Assembly: GCF_014698995.1 (NCBI RefSeq) | Contig: NZ_JACWZZ010000003.1 | Location: 310,001-374,000 of the forward strand | Source: Hymenobacter duratus | GTDB lineage: Bacteria; Bacteroidota; Bacteroidia; Cytophagales; Hymenobacteraceae | Direction: 5' to 3' | Length of the DNA stretch: 64,000 bases | Program-made: the position numbers and the translations under genes | In this document: piece by piece, positions 9,105-18,559 of the stretch | Layout: each line of letters starts with the position of its first letter | Numbering within the stretch: the first letter of the stretch is position 1 | Notes under the pieces: model-generated | Seen by the model: only the letters and a program-made list of their open reading frames with translations | The model's database searches: none | Told to the model about the DNA's origin: nothing

Positions 9105-10319
9105 TTAGTCGAACTTGATGGCCGTAACGGGCTTGATGCGCGAAATCAGATACGTCGGAATCAGTACTGCCAGCAGCGAGGTGGCAAACACGGCAGCATT
9201 GAGAATGATGATGATATTAGGGTCCCAGAAAATCGGCACCCGGTCCATGTAGTAGTTCTCCGGATCGAGAGGAATGAGGTGGGTGTAGTACTGCAGGGCG
9301 CAGAAACCCAGCCCCACCAAGTTGCCAAACAGCATACCGCGCAACGTCAGACTCAGGCCCCGGAAAAAGAACATGCTCCGGATTTGGCGGTCGGTAGCGC
9401 CAATGGCCTTCAGCACCCCAATCATATTGGTGCGCTCCAGAATCATGATGAAGATAGTGGCCACCATGTTGAAGGTAGCGACGAAGATGATCAGGATCAG
9501 GAAGATGATAACATTGCGGTTGAGCAGCTGCAACCAGTCGAAGAGCTGCGCATACTGGTCCGTTATCTTGTCCAGCTTCAGGTCGTAGCGCAGGTTTTCG
9601 TAGAGGTTCTCCGCCACCGGATCCAGACGGTTGAAGTCCTTGAGCACCACTTCCACCCCACCCACCAGCGAATCGGGCCAGGCATTCAGCTCCCGAATCT
9701 GGCGGATGTCGCCAATGACGTACACCTCGTCAAACTCGTCCAAGCCGGTCTGGTAGATGCCTTTCACCGTGAACTTGCGCACCCGTGGTGGGTTCTGAAT
9801 GAAGTAGAACAGCGCATCGTCGCCGACTTTGAGCCGGAGCTTATCGGCCACTTTGCGCGAGAGCAGAATTTCGTTGCTGGCCGTAGAATCGGGGAAGCTC
9901 AGAAACTTGCCGGTCAGCAGATTCTCGCGCATTGGTGAGCGGCCATCTTCCTCCGAAATGCCTTTGAGCACGACCCCCAGCACTTCTTCTTTGGTTTTGA
10001 TGATGGCCGTTTTGCGGGCGAAAGGCTGAATCGTCTGCACCTGCGGAAAGCGGTGCAGGTCCTGCACAAGGCGTGGCCCACCAATCGGCTCTACTTCCAG
10101 CGAGTTGTTGGTGTCATACTTGCTTATCTGCAAATGCGCACCGAAAGAGAATATCTTACTCTGGATTTCGTTGCGAAATCCTTCGAGGATAGCAAAGGAC
10201 ACAATCATCACGGCAACGCCCATGGCAATGCTGATGATGGCTATCTTTGTCACCGACGAGGTAAAAGACCCCGAGTCGGCTCCGTCAATCTTGTGGGATA
10301 TGTACCGCGAGACGTTCAC
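9105..10319 (-). CDS. LolC/LolE family ABC transporter permease (FtsX domain)
   Basis: A 404-aa inner-membrane permease. One TM helix lies near the N-terminus (about 25-47, IAIISIAMGVAVMIVSFAIL), then a large periplasmic MacB-like domain (about 50-265) and three C-terminal TM helices in an FtsX domain (VIIFLILIIFVATFNMVATI, then MLFGNLVGLGFCAL, then IIIILNAAVFATSLLAVLIP). The TNMIGVLKAIGATDRQI segment is the FtsX coupling helix that contacts the ATPase. The family moves lipoproteins from the inner membrane to LolA. No LolD gene adjoins it. Confidence 0.9.
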   Translation of the reverse strand: MNVSRYISHKIDGADSGSFTSSVTKIAIISIAMGVAVMIVSFAILEGFRNEIQSKIFSFGAHLQISKYDTNNSLEVEPIGGPRLVQDLHRFPQVQTIQPFARKTAIIKTKEEVLGVVLKGISEEDGRSPMRENLLTGKFLSFPDSTASNEILLSRKVADKLRLKVGDDALFYFIQNPPRVRKFTVKGIYQTGLDEFDEVYVIGDIRQIRELNAWPDSLVGGVEVVLKDFNRLDPVAENLYENLRYDLKLDKITDQYAQLFDWLQLLNRNVIIFLILIIFVATFNMVATIFIMILERTNMIGVLKAIGATDRQIRSMFFFRGLSLTLRGMLFGNLVGLGFCALQYYTHLIPLDPENYYMDRVPIFWDPNIIIILNAAVFATSLLAVLIPTYLISRIKPVTAIKFD

Positions 10320-10367
10320 TGCCGTAAAGCTACGCGTCTACAATCAGTTTCCTAGCTTCGTTTCCTG

Positions 10368-11624
10368 ATGCCTCTAGCCAATCTTGCCAGCCTGCTGAGT
10401 ACCACTTTGTTGCTCGCCAACTGCAGCGCCACCCCACCTGCCCAATCGGCCACCACCTCCTCCGGTGCGGCTCCCTCAGCCACAGTGGTTTCGCCGCCGC
10501 AGGTGCTCACTGAGCCCGCTCCGGCCGCCACGCCGCTGCAAGTAGGGGCCCAACAGTTCGGCCGCTACCTGCCCCAGTTGAAAGGCAAGCGCGTAGGACT
10601 GGTAGTGAACCAGACCGCGCTGGTCGGGCGGGCTTTTCTGGTCGATACGCTGCTGGCGCAGGGCGTGCCGGTAAAGGTGATATTCGGGCCGGAGCACGGT
10701 TTCCGGGGCGAAGCCGCCGATGGGGCCACGATTAAAGACGGCAAAGACGCCCGTAGCGGCCTGCCGGTGCGCAGCCTCTACGGCGCCACCAAAAAGCCTA
10801 CCCCGGAAATGCTGGCCGATGTAGACGTGCTGGTTTTCGATATTCAGGATGTGGGCGTGCGGTTTTATACTTTCATCAGCACCATGCACTATGTGATGGA
10901 GGCCGCCGCCGAACAGGGCAAGGAAGTCATCATTCTGGACCGTCCCAACCCCAATGGCTGGTACGTAGACGGGCCCGTGCTGGAACCGCAGCACAAGTCG
11001 TTTGTGGGCATGCACCCTATTCCGGTGGTGCACGGCCTCACGGTAGGCGAGCTGGCCCAAATGATAAACGGCGAGAAATGGCTGGCCGGAGGCAAGCAAT
11101 GCAAGCTTACGGTAGTGCCCGTGGCGGGCTATACCCACGCCACCCGCTACGAGTTGCCGGTGCGCCCCTCCCCCAACTTGCCCAACGCGCATTCGGTAAT
11201 TCTCTACCCCACCATCTGCCTGTTTGAGGGCACCGACGTGAGCGTGGGCCGCGGCACCGACATGCCGTTTGAAGTTATCGGCGCGCCTACACAACCGACT
11301 ACGCGGTCTTTCCGCTTCACGCCCAAGCCCAATACCGGCTCGCCCACACCGCCCCAGAACGGCAAGCTCTGCTACGGCCTCGACCTGCGCCAGACCGGCA
11401 ACGACGTGGGTTTTACGGTGAAGTATCTGCTGGATTTCTACCAGCAAAGCACTGCCAAGGACAAGTTTTTCGGTAAATACTTCGAGCAGCTGACCGGCAC
11501 ATCTACTGTGCGCCAAATGGTTGTTGCGGGCAAGACGGAAAAGGAAATCCGGCAGAGCTGGGAGCCGGCGCTAGCCCAGTACAAGGCCATGCGTAAGAAG
11601 TACCTGCTGTATCCTGAACAATAG
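10368..11624 (+). CDS. DUF1343 family protein, probable exo-beta-N-acetylmuramidase (NamZ-like)
   Basis: A 418-aa predicted lipoprotein (hydrophobic N-terminus ending LLLANC, Cys19), so probably envelope-anchored. The DUF1343 core begins at GKRVGLVVNQTALVG and contains VKVIFGPEHGFRGEA, SLYGATKKPTPEMLADVDVL, VFDIQDVGVRFYTF, ILDRPNPNGW and FEGTDVSVGRGTDMPFE, all family hallmarks. Characterised members (B. subtilis NamZ) release MurNAc from the non-reducing end of peptidoglycan fragments, so a role in muropeptide recycling is expected. It is divergent from the permease gene. Confidence 0.9.
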   Translation: MPLANLASLLSTTLLLANCSATPPAQSATTSSGAAPSATVVSPPQVLTEPAPAATPLQVGAQQFGRYLPQLKGKRVGLVVNQTALVGRAFLVDTLLAQGVPVKVIFGPEHGFRGEAADGATIKDGKDARSGLPVRSLYGATKKPTPEMLADVDVLVFDIQDVGVRFYTFISTMHYVMEAAAEQGKEVIILDRPNPNGWYVDGPVLEPQHKSFVGMHPIPVVHGLTVGELAQMINGEKWLAGGKQCKLTVVPVAGYTHATRYELPVRPSPNLPNAHSVILYPTICLFEGTDVSVGRGTDMPFEVIGAPTQPTTRSFRFTPKPNTGSPTPPQNGKLCYGLDLRQTGNDVGFTVKYLLDFYQQSTAKDKFFGKYFEQLTGTSTVRQMVVAGKTEKEIRQSWEPALAQYKAMRKKYLLYPEQ

Positions 11625-11700
11625 CGCACCAGTCCGTAGGGTAGCCAGCTCACTCATCGTTTCACGCTTCGCGAAGCTAGACTTCGCGTCACTATATCGT

Positions 11701-12663
11701 ATGCCTCTCCGAATTATTTTCATGGGCACACCCGAGTTTGCGGTGCCCACGCTGGACGCGTTGCTTAGCTGGGAAGGCTGCCAGGTAGTGGCCGTGGTGA
11801 CGGCGCCCGACAAACCGGCCGGGCGCGGCCGGCAACTGGCGGAGTCGGCAGTGAAGCAGGCGGCCGTGCGGCACGGGCTGCCGGTGCTGCAGCCCACCAA
11901 CCTCAAGTCGCCGGAGTTTCAGGCGGAGCTGAAGAGCTACGCCGCCGATTTACAGGTGGTGGTAGCATTCCGGATGCTACCTGAGGCCGTCTGGAACATG
12001 CCGCCGCAGGGCAGCATCAATATCCACGCTTCCCTGCTCCCGCAGTACCGAGGCGCGGCACCCATCAACTGGGCCCTCATCCATGGCGAAACCCAAACCG
12101 GCGTCACGTCCTTTTTCCTGCGCCACGAAATTGATACCGGCGACCTTATTTTTCAGGACATCGTGCCTATTGCCGATGAAGACGATTTCGGGACGCTCTA
12201 TGAGAAGCTGAAAACGGCTGGCGCGGCACTGGCCCTGCGCACTGTGCAAGCCATTGCGGCCGGCACGGCCCCTAGCCTGCCCCAGCCGGAAAGCACCGAG
12301 TTGCGGGCCGCCCCCAAGATTCAAAAGGAAACCGGCCGACTGGATTTCAGCGAACCGGCGCCGGCGCTGGTCAACCGCGTGCGGGGCCTCTCTCCCATTC
12401 CTACGGCCTTCACCCAACTGCCCGACGGCCGTACGCTCAAAGTATTCAAAGCCCAACCCTTCGACGATGAGGAAGCCAGCGGCCCCGATGCGGGCGGTGC
12501 CGGCACTTGGCACACCGATGGCCGCACCTACCTGCGCGTACAGACTGCCGCCGGCCTACTCGACCTGCTTGACGTGCAGTTAGAGGGCAAAAAGCGGATG
12601 CCGGTGCAGGAGTTTCTACGCGGTTTCAATGCAGCAGCACTGGCACAGAAGTCCGGCGAATAG
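11701..12663 (+). CDS. fmt: Methionyl-tRNA formyltransferase
   Basis: Formylates Met-tRNAfMet with 10-formyl-THF to start translation. The 320-aa protein has the N-terminal Rossmann formyltransferase domain (IIFMGTPEFAVPTL at residues 5-18) with the catalytic triad Asn107-His109 (SINIHASLLPQYRGAAPINW) and Asp145 (HEIDTGDLIFQD). A C-terminal OB-like tRNA-binding domain follows from about residue 205 (KIQKETGRLDF, then VRGLSPIPTAFT). It lies 124 bp before folA, so two formyl/folate-linked genes are neighbours. Confidence 0.97.
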   Translation: MPLRIIFMGTPEFAVPTLDALLSWEGCQVVAVVTAPDKPAGRGRQLAESAVKQAAVRHGLPVLQPTNLKSPEFQAELKSYAADLQVVVAFRMLPEAVWNMPPQGSINIHASLLPQYRGAAPINWALIHGETQTGVTSFFLRHEIDTGDLIFQDIVPIADEDDFGTLYEKLKTAGAALALRTVQAIAAGTAPSLPQPESTELRAAPKIQKETGRLDFSEPAPALVNRVRGLSPIPTAFTQLPDGRTLKVFKAQPFDDEEASGPDAGGAGTWHTDGRTYLRVQTAAGLLDLLDVQLEGKKRMPVQEFLRGFNAAALAQKSGE

Positions 12664-12743
12664 GCTCTATGCTGTCTTTTGCCGCGCTGGTTAGGAGCCC
12701 GCAACTACTTAGCGCAGCAGCTGCCTAAAACAACCCGGCCCAG

Positions 12744-12764
12744 AGTAGACTTGTCAAGTCTACT
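12744..12764 (+). promoter_or_regulatory. 21-bp perfect palindrome upstream of folA
   Basis: AGTAGACTT-GTC-AAGTCTACT, ending 23 bp before the folA ATG. It has the shape of a regulator binding site or a leader hairpin that ends close to the ribosome binding region. No T run follows. Confidence 0.5.
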
Positions 12765-12787
12765 ACCACTTTATAAAACCAGATTGA

Positions 12788-13273
12788 ATGCTCGCATTTG
12801 TAGTGGCCATTGCTGAAAACAACGTCATCGGAAACGATAACCAATTGCTCTGGCACCTGCCCGACGACCTGAAACACTTCAAGCGCCTTACCCAGGGCCA
12901 CCCCGTCGTGATGGGCCGCCGCACATACGAAAGTATCGGCCGGCCGCTGCCCAACCGCACTAACATTGTAGTCACCCGCCAGGCCGACTGGCAAGCGCCG
13001 GGCTGCGAGGTGGCATACTCCGTGCCCGATGCGCTGGAGCAGGCGGCCCGGCTGGACGAAGAAGTTTTCGTCATTGGGGGAGCTGAAATTTACCGCCAAG
13101 CCCTGCCCGCCGCCGACGTTATTTACCTGACGGAGGTGCATCATACCTTCGAGGGCGACGTGGTGTTTCCGGAATTGAACAACACCGAGTGGCGCGAAGA
13201 GTCGCGGGAGCGGCACGAGCCGGACGAGAAGCACGCCTACGCCTTCAGCTTCATGACGCTGCGCAGAAGATAG
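12788..13273 (+). CDS. folA: Dihydrofolate reductase
   Basis: Reduces dihydrofolate to tetrahydrofolate with NADPH. The 161-aa protein is of usual chromosomal FolA length. It carries VVAIAENNVIGNDNQLLWHL with Trp22 and catalytic Asp27 (LPDDLKHFK), VVMGRRTYESIGRPLPNRTN for NADPH binding, and VIGGAEIYRQAL. It is plus strand after fmt and ends before a strong bidirectional terminator. Confidence 0.97.
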   Translation: MLAFVVAIAENNVIGNDNQLLWHLPDDLKHFKRLTQGHPVVMGRRTYESIGRPLPNRTNIVVTRQADWQAPGCEVAYSVPDALEQAARLDEEVFVIGGAEIYRQALPAADVIYLTEVHHTFEGDVVFPELNNTEWREESRERHEPDEKHAYAFSFMTLRRR

Positions 13274-13306
13274 GCAGCTACTGAGTCAAGCAGCAGTAAT
13301 AACCAT

Positions 13307-13337
13307 AAAAAGGGCCGCCCACATGGGCGGCCCTTTT
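13307..13337. terminator. Bidirectional terminator between folA and the sortase gene
   Basis: AAAAGGGCCGCCC/GGGCGGCCCTTTT stem with a 4-nt loop, A run before and T run after. Confidence 0.92.
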
Positions 13338-13365
13338 CTATTTCCGATACAAACCTGCTGCGCTC

Positions 13366-16300
13366 TTAGCGCAGTATTACCAGCTTGCCCCAGTCCTTTT
13401 TGAAGGCCCGGCTGTCGGCTTCGGCATTGGAGGCGCGGCGGCTGAACTTGTTGCCGGGGTCGTCCATGATGACGCGGTACAAATAGGTCCCGTTAGCCAG
13501 CCGGTCACCGTACTCATCGGTGCCGTCCCAGGCGTATTCCGTGATGTTGTTGCCGATGCGCAGCGGCCCCAGCTCCGCCATCATGATTTCCTTCACCACC
13601 CGGCCCGTCAAGGACAGAATCTGAATCTTCATGTTCTGCGGCATCTCGCTGCCGGTCAGCGTAAACACAAAGCGGGCTTTGCTGGTGATGGGGTTCGGGT
13701 AGGGATAGATGTTGGTGATGGTGGACTCTTTCACGACCACAAACGTTACGCGGTAGGGCTCCGAGCCGGCGGCGTTGCCGGTGGCGTCGCGGCCCTGCAC
13801 TTCCAGCGTGTAAGTGCCATTGTCCAATGCCTGCTGGCCGCGTCCCATTTCCACCGTCAGGCGGGCCATGCCTTTCGTCGAGTCCGACTCAAAGCGCACG
13901 TTAGCTCCATTTAGGTTGATAGGAACCGGCGTAGCCTGGCCGGGCGAGGTCAGCAGCAAATCGAAGTGGCTCTGGTCCTTGATGCGCCGCAGCCGGTCAT
14001 CATCCTTGAGCTGCACCACAATGGTAGGCGAAGGCGACACAATGTCCCCGTTGAGGATGTGCTGGCCATCGAAGGCCACATCCAGCACCGGCGGCGTGTT
14101 GCGGCCATCTACCTGGAAGGCAGGCAGCGTCAACTCGTTGTTGAAGTAGTATAGCTCGGGCAGGGCCTTAGGCTCGCGCGGCGCAGTCGGCCGCGGATTC
14201 ACGATGACGTTGCCACTGAGTGTGCCGGCCATGCCCACCACATTCAGCTTCGCCTCAAAGCTAACTTGGCTGTCGGCCAGCAGTGGGCCGCCGGGAACAT
14301 CTATTAGCTGCGTGCGGGCACTGGTGTTGTCGCGCACCGTAATGCGGGCTTTCATGGGGCCGCTGAAGTTGATGTTCGAAACGTTCTGGAAAACCACCGG
14401 TACCGTAATGACACCAGTTTCGGTAGCCTGCCGGGCCAGCGTGGCGGCGTCGTAGGCGGTAGCAGGTGTGGCCAGGTCGCGGCGTACAATGCCTTCCGGA
14501 ACGCCTTCGTAGGTCACGAGCCACTGCTCCAGCTGCGGAGCCGTGCGGTTCACGGTGTCGCGCAGGGTCAGCATCAGCTTCAGATATGGATACCGGGCGG
14601 CCGAAATACCAGCCAGCGCTAGGTTCCGGTTGGTGACATTGGGGTTCAGTACCGTTTCGACGTCCAACGTATCGATGCCCACCAACTGCAGCGTGTAGGC
14701 ATCGGAAGCATCGGGCGTGCGCACCGTATGGAAGAGGTTCTGCCACTGCCGCGCCGGCCCGATGCGGGCAGACGTGACGGTGCCGCTACCGGCGCGAGTC
14801 TGAATTTGCCCGTTCAGCGTGATGACCTGATTGGCGCGGGGTGTAGCGCTAGCTGGGTCCGCAGTGAGCTCCTGCACGGGGCGGGCACCGGGGCCTTTCT
14901 GCACCAGCAGCGCATACGGGTCGCTGTCCTGCAGGGTGTTGATGCGGGTGGCTCCCAACGAGGTCAGCGTAGCTTTTAGCGAAGCACTGAACGAGGTAAA
15001 ATTCACCTTGTTCACCGACAGCAGCGCCACATAGTCGCCGGGGCGTACGTTGGTGAGCAGTGTTTGTAACTGGGCCTGGCGGGCAGGCGTGTTGATGTTG
15101 TCGGTACCAGACAAGGCGAAGTGGTAAAAGCGCAGATTGCCCTGCCCGCAGGAATCGTAGGTTCCGCCGCCCACATTGCGCACGGGCCGTAGCGTCTGGC
15201 CGCTGAATACGGCCACAATAATATTCGGGACTCCAATGCTGCAGTTGCCCACGAAAGGCGAAGTGGCCGCCGTAATACCGTCGGTTATCTGGTTGAAAGT
15301 AGGCGCAGCACCGGTGCCGCCACCTCGTGTCACCATCGTCACGGCCTGGCTTACATCGGCGAAGTTCCAGCGGCCCGAGGGAGCGGCTACATCTACGTTG
15401 GTCAGCTGGTCGCGCTTGAACTGGCCGTGGTGGCTCTGCGACCAGCCGCCGGGGCTGCCCGGAATCACGCGGAACGAGCTGGTGGCCCAGTCGCCGTTTT
15501 CGTTCAGCGCCGGGTCAGGTGTCTGGAAGCGTAGGCGCCAGTACCATACCACACTATCGCGGCCAGCCAGAGCAGGTAGCGTGGGGCGCCAGTCAGGCAG
15601 CAGCGTCGTTGTAATGGTGCGGGTTTGCTTGATAGCCGGGCCGCTGTTGAACGTTGGTACCGTGTCCAGTTCCATTTCATAGACGCGGGAGGCGCCACGC
15701 GGGTCGTTGGTCTGGCCTACTAGCCGCAGGCCGGTAGCCGGAACAATGGCAAACTCCGGCGGCCAGAGCGTCGTGACACCGCCTTGCAGGAAGTTGAAGC
15801 AGGCCTGCCCCACGTTGTTGGTTTCACTCAGCTCGTCTATCCGCATGCGGTAGTCGAGGGCTACTTCAAAGCAGTTTTCCCCGAACACGTTACCCGAATT
15901 AGGCAGCACGAAAGCGTACGTTGTGTCGCGCCAGGCCTGCCGCACGGTATAGGTAAACACGTCCGGCGTGCGGGTGCCTGTGCTGGTAGCCGGGTAGCGC
16001 CGCGTCACCCGGATATCGAGCGAATCGTAGGTGATTTTGCCGGGATTCTTCACGTTCACCACCACCTTCAGGTCGGGAGAAGCCGCCTGCAGCGGGCCGG
16101 TATTGTTAGACAATACCTGCACGTTGCCGGTCTGATTGGCAATGAAGTCGGGTTTTTCGGGTGAGTAGAACCGCAGCGCCGGGTCGCCGAGCCACACCGT
16201 CATCTGGCTCAGCGCAATTGAAGATGACTGCCCTACAGAGGCCACCATACGGCGCGCCGCTTCTGCTTGTAGCACCGAAATGGGCTTGCCATACCACGCA

Positions 16301-18498
16301 GGCTCGTTGAAGGCAACTTTGTAAAATTCGGTGCTAAAGGCGTCTAGGTCGTAGGCAAAGGCCTCATCGGAAGCGGCCATAAAGCCTATTGCGCCTTTGT
16401 TAGCCGAAAAAATCCAGTTTTCGGAAACCACTTTTGAGTAGTTCCGCCGGTCCACGGCATTAGCAGCGCAACCATTGAGAAGAAATACTGGGTATTTGCC
16501 GGGGTTGTTGTAGCCTTTACCCGGTTCCGATGGGTCGCCAAAATTCAGGTCGAAAGTGGTAGTAGAACCGTGCCCAAAATAGGTCACGAGCGAAACACCT
16601 GCATTTACCTCGGGCGCAATAGTGATATTGACGGGTAGGTTGCTGCCGCCAGACTGCCCCCGCCGGTAAGTGTTAACCACTTTTCCGCCAAACAGCGGGC
16701 GTTCGGCCAGCCGTTTGTATTTGTCGACGTAGCCCTCAAACTCTGCGTACTCATCCACGTCCTTACCTCCTGCCAGATGCAAGATATTCTTGCGCCACGG
16801 CTCCGGCCCTAACGCTTCATGCGTTTTGAGTTTGTCCAGATAGTTGATTACGTCCTGCGGATTGGTAGCCGATAAGCGCCCGGTGGGCATACGGGGCACA
16901 TAGCTGTTGTTTTCCCAGTCAGCCGACAGAAAATTATCCGAACCGCTTCGCGTGCTGGAGGGTATCAGGTCAATTTCGAAGTTGCTGCCGTTGCGGAAAG
17001 CCTCCCCTACTATTAATCCTTTGCCTAGTAGCAGCAGGTAGTTGGTTTGAGCTGCCGGCGAGTTGGCCAGTTCCCACCGCACATAGTTGCGCACCTGGTC
17101 CACTGACCTCTCACCGTAGTGAAATTGATTGCAGAGCTGCTCAGCCGTCACCACTACCGTGTCGTAGCGGCCGCCGGCCGTGGAGGCCCGGTAGTCGGCG
17201 TAGGCCCGCACAGGATTCACCCCTCCCACCGGACGCATCAAAATCTTGCTGCTAACGATGAGGAAGTTGGAGTTGGCCGCATTCAGGGTTCGGAAACGAA
17301 CCGGCTTAGCTGGCCGGGGCAAGGAGGCCACTGCTTCATCGGCGAGGAGTAGCGTCCGAGTCCGATTGCTGGCATCCGGAAATACGTAGCCCCGCCGCTG
17401 ACCGCCCAAGCTAGTTCCTGCTATCCGTTGCGCATTATAGGGGTCCGTTACGTCAAAACCAGCGACAGTCGCCGGAATGGAATCTAGGGTATAATAAGCC
17501 GGGCCGGTAAGGGTGGAGTCGTTGGCAAATTGTATGTGCTTGCGGCCCGCAAACCAGCGGCTGGTTTGCGCATACATGTAGCGGGCATATGCTACTCTGA
17601 ATCTGTTGTTGTTTCCTGCAGGGGAGCCAGTGGCAGTAAACACAAGGTTCACTCTTCCACTGGCATCTATATCTGCATCCTGCAATGGCAGGCGCAGCCG
17701 TTGCTTTCCATAGTTTGTTAGCGCAGCCGTACCCAGAAAACGCGTGGCAGTGCCCCCCGGAATAGTGACGGACACGTCCACAGATCGTTGCCCGGGCCAC
17801 GCTCCTACCAGTAGTACCTCCACTACCGGCCGCGGGCCAGTGGCACTACGGCTCCAGAGGGAATCTGTAAGAGCTGCATTTGCCGCAGCCGCAGCAGATA
17901 AGTAGCCTTCTCCTGCTTCGCCCCAGGGTTGGTAGACAAAACTGGCGTCGTCTACATAGGCAATCCTGGAAGTGAATAAGTCCAGCTCGCGCGCCATCCG
18001 GTGTGGGTGGGGCGCGGCTGTAGGCGCAACCGTCGGTTGGGCCATGCGCCGGCCGTTAGCAGTAGCCGACCATGTAAGAAAGTACGCGGCGGTGTCGGTA
18101 TACAGGCTATACAGGTCGTGGGGCTGGGTGGCGGTGCCTCCTTTGTATAGGTATTGGTCCAGCTTGCCGTCGTTGCGCTGGCCGTAGAACTCGAAGTAAG
18201 TGGTAGCATCCAGCGCGGTCTGGTTGCCGCCCCCGAATATGGCCACTTCCCGGCCCCGCCGCCACAACTGAATCCGCTGCGGGTTCACGCCGCTGATGCC
18301 GGCCTGCGTCAGATATTGCTGATCGAGGCGATAGAGCCCGTCCTTCAGCACCTGAATCTTATAGTACTGCTGGCTGGGCACAATCCACTCGTTGCCGAAG
18401 GGCGCGGGAGCCTGGGCCAGAGCTGGCCGGAAGGCCACTAATGCCAGCAGCAGACTGCACCAACTCACCAGAAGCCGGACGCGGTAGTGTTGTTTCAT
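13366..18498 (-). CDS. T9SS sortase, C25 gingipain family, long PorU/PorU2-like form
   Basis: A 1710-aa surface sortase with a signal peptide (about 1-28, ending ALAQ). The caspase-like C25 peptidase domain occupies the middle, with the catalytic His in VTYFGHGSTTTFDL (about residue 642) and Cys in VFLLNGCAANAVDRR (about 675). Ahead of it is the SVDQVRNYVRWEL and LLGKGLIVGE region of PorU-type enzymes. A long tail (about 790-1600) has beta-sandwich repeats, and the end (IYPYPNPITSKARFVFTL, YAWDGTDEYGDRLANGTYLY) is a FlgD-Ig/CTD-like domain. PorU removes sorting domains and attaches cargo to lipopolysaccharide. P. gingivalis PorU is about 1160 aa; this one is about 550 residues longer, resembling proteins annotated PorU2. 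It follows the PorV-like gene by 61 bp. Confidence 0.88.
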   Translation of the reverse strand: MKQHYRVRLLVSWCSLLLALVAFRPALAQAPAPFGNEWIVPSQQYYKIQVLKDGLYRLDQQYLTQAGISGVNPQRIQLWRRGREVAIFGGGNQTALDATTYFEFYGQRNDGKLDQYLYKGGTATQPHDLYSLYTDTAAYFLTWSATANGRRMAQPTVAPTAAPHPHRMARELDLFTSRIAYVDDASFVYQPWGEAGEGYLSAAAAANAALTDSLWSRSATGPRPVVEVLLVGAWPGQRSVDVSVTIPGGTATRFLGTAALTNYGKQRLRLPLQDADIDASGRVNLVFTATGSPAGNNNRFRVAYARYMYAQTSRWFAGRKHIQFANDSTLTGPAYYTLDSIPATVAGFDVTDPYNAQRIAGTSLGGQRRGYVFPDASNRTRTLLLADEAVASLPRPAKPVRFRTLNAANSNFLIVSSKILMRPVGGVNPVRAYADYRASTAGGRYDTVVVTAEQLCNQFHYGERSVDQVRNYVRWELANSPAAQTNYLLLLGKGLIVGEAFRNGSNFEIDLIPSSTRSGSDNFLSADWENNSYVPRMPTGRLSATNPQDVINYLDKLKTHEALGPEPWRKNILHLAGGKDVDEYAEFEGYVDKYKRLAERPLFGGKVVNTYRRGQSGGSNLPVNITIAPEVNAGVSLVTYFGHGSTTTFDLNFGDPSEPGKGYNNPGKYPVFLLNGCAANAVDRRNYSKVVSENWIFSANKGAIGFMAASDEAFAYDLDAFSTEFYKVAFNEPAWYGKPISVLQAEAARRMVASVGQSSSIALSQMTVWLGDPALRFYSPEKPDFIANQTGNVQVLSNNTGPLQAASPDLKVVVNVKNPGKITYDSLDIRVTRRYPATSTGTRTPDVFTYTVRQAWRDTTYAFVLPNSGNVFGENCFEVALDYRMRIDELSETNNVGQACFNFLQGGVTTLWPPEFAIVPATGLRLVGQTNDPRGASRVYEMELDTVPTFNSGPAIKQTRTITTTLLPDWRPTLPALAGRDSVVWYWRLRFQTPDPALNENGDWATSSFRVIPGSPGGWSQSHHGQFKRDQLTNVDVAAPSGRWNFADVSQAVTMVTRGGGTGAAPTFNQITDGITAATSPFVGNCSIGVPNIIVAVFSGQTLRPVRNVGGGTYDSCGQGNLRFYHFALSGTDNINTPARQAQLQTLLTNVRPGDYVALLSVNKVNFTSFSASLKATLTSLGATRINTLQDSDPYALLVQKGPGARPVQELTADPASATPRANQVITLNGQIQTRAGSGTVTSARIGPARQWQNLFHTVRTPDASDAYTLQLVGIDTLDVETVLNPNVTNRNLALAGISAARYPYLKLMLTLRDTVNRTAPQLEQWLVTYEGVPEGIVRRDLATPATAYDAATLARQATETGVITVPVVFQNVSNINFSGPMKARITVRDNTSARTQLIDVPGGPLLADSQVSFEAKLNVVGMAGTLSGNVIVNPRPTAPREPKALPELYYFNNELTLPAFQVDGRNTPPVLDVAFDGQHILNGDIVSPSPTIVVQLKDDDRLRRIKDQSHFDLLLTSPGQATPVPINLNGANVRFESDSTKGMARLTVEMGRGQQALDNGTYTLEVQGRDATGNAAGSEPYRVTFVVVKESTITNIYPYPNPITSKARFVFTLTGSEMPQNMKIQILSLTGRVVKEIMMAELGPLRIGNNITEYAWDGTDEYGDRLANGTYLYRVIMDDPGNKFSRRASNAEADSRAFKKDWGKLVILR

Positions 18499-18559
18499 AT
18501 TCTAACCGTAAAACGATATGCTCAGGAAGGTACTTCCCTTATTTCCTCAGGTTTGGGCC

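Noticed and set aside
10476..11516. 346-codon frame antisense to the NamZ-like gene
   Set aside because: Antisense shadow with no recognisable protein features.
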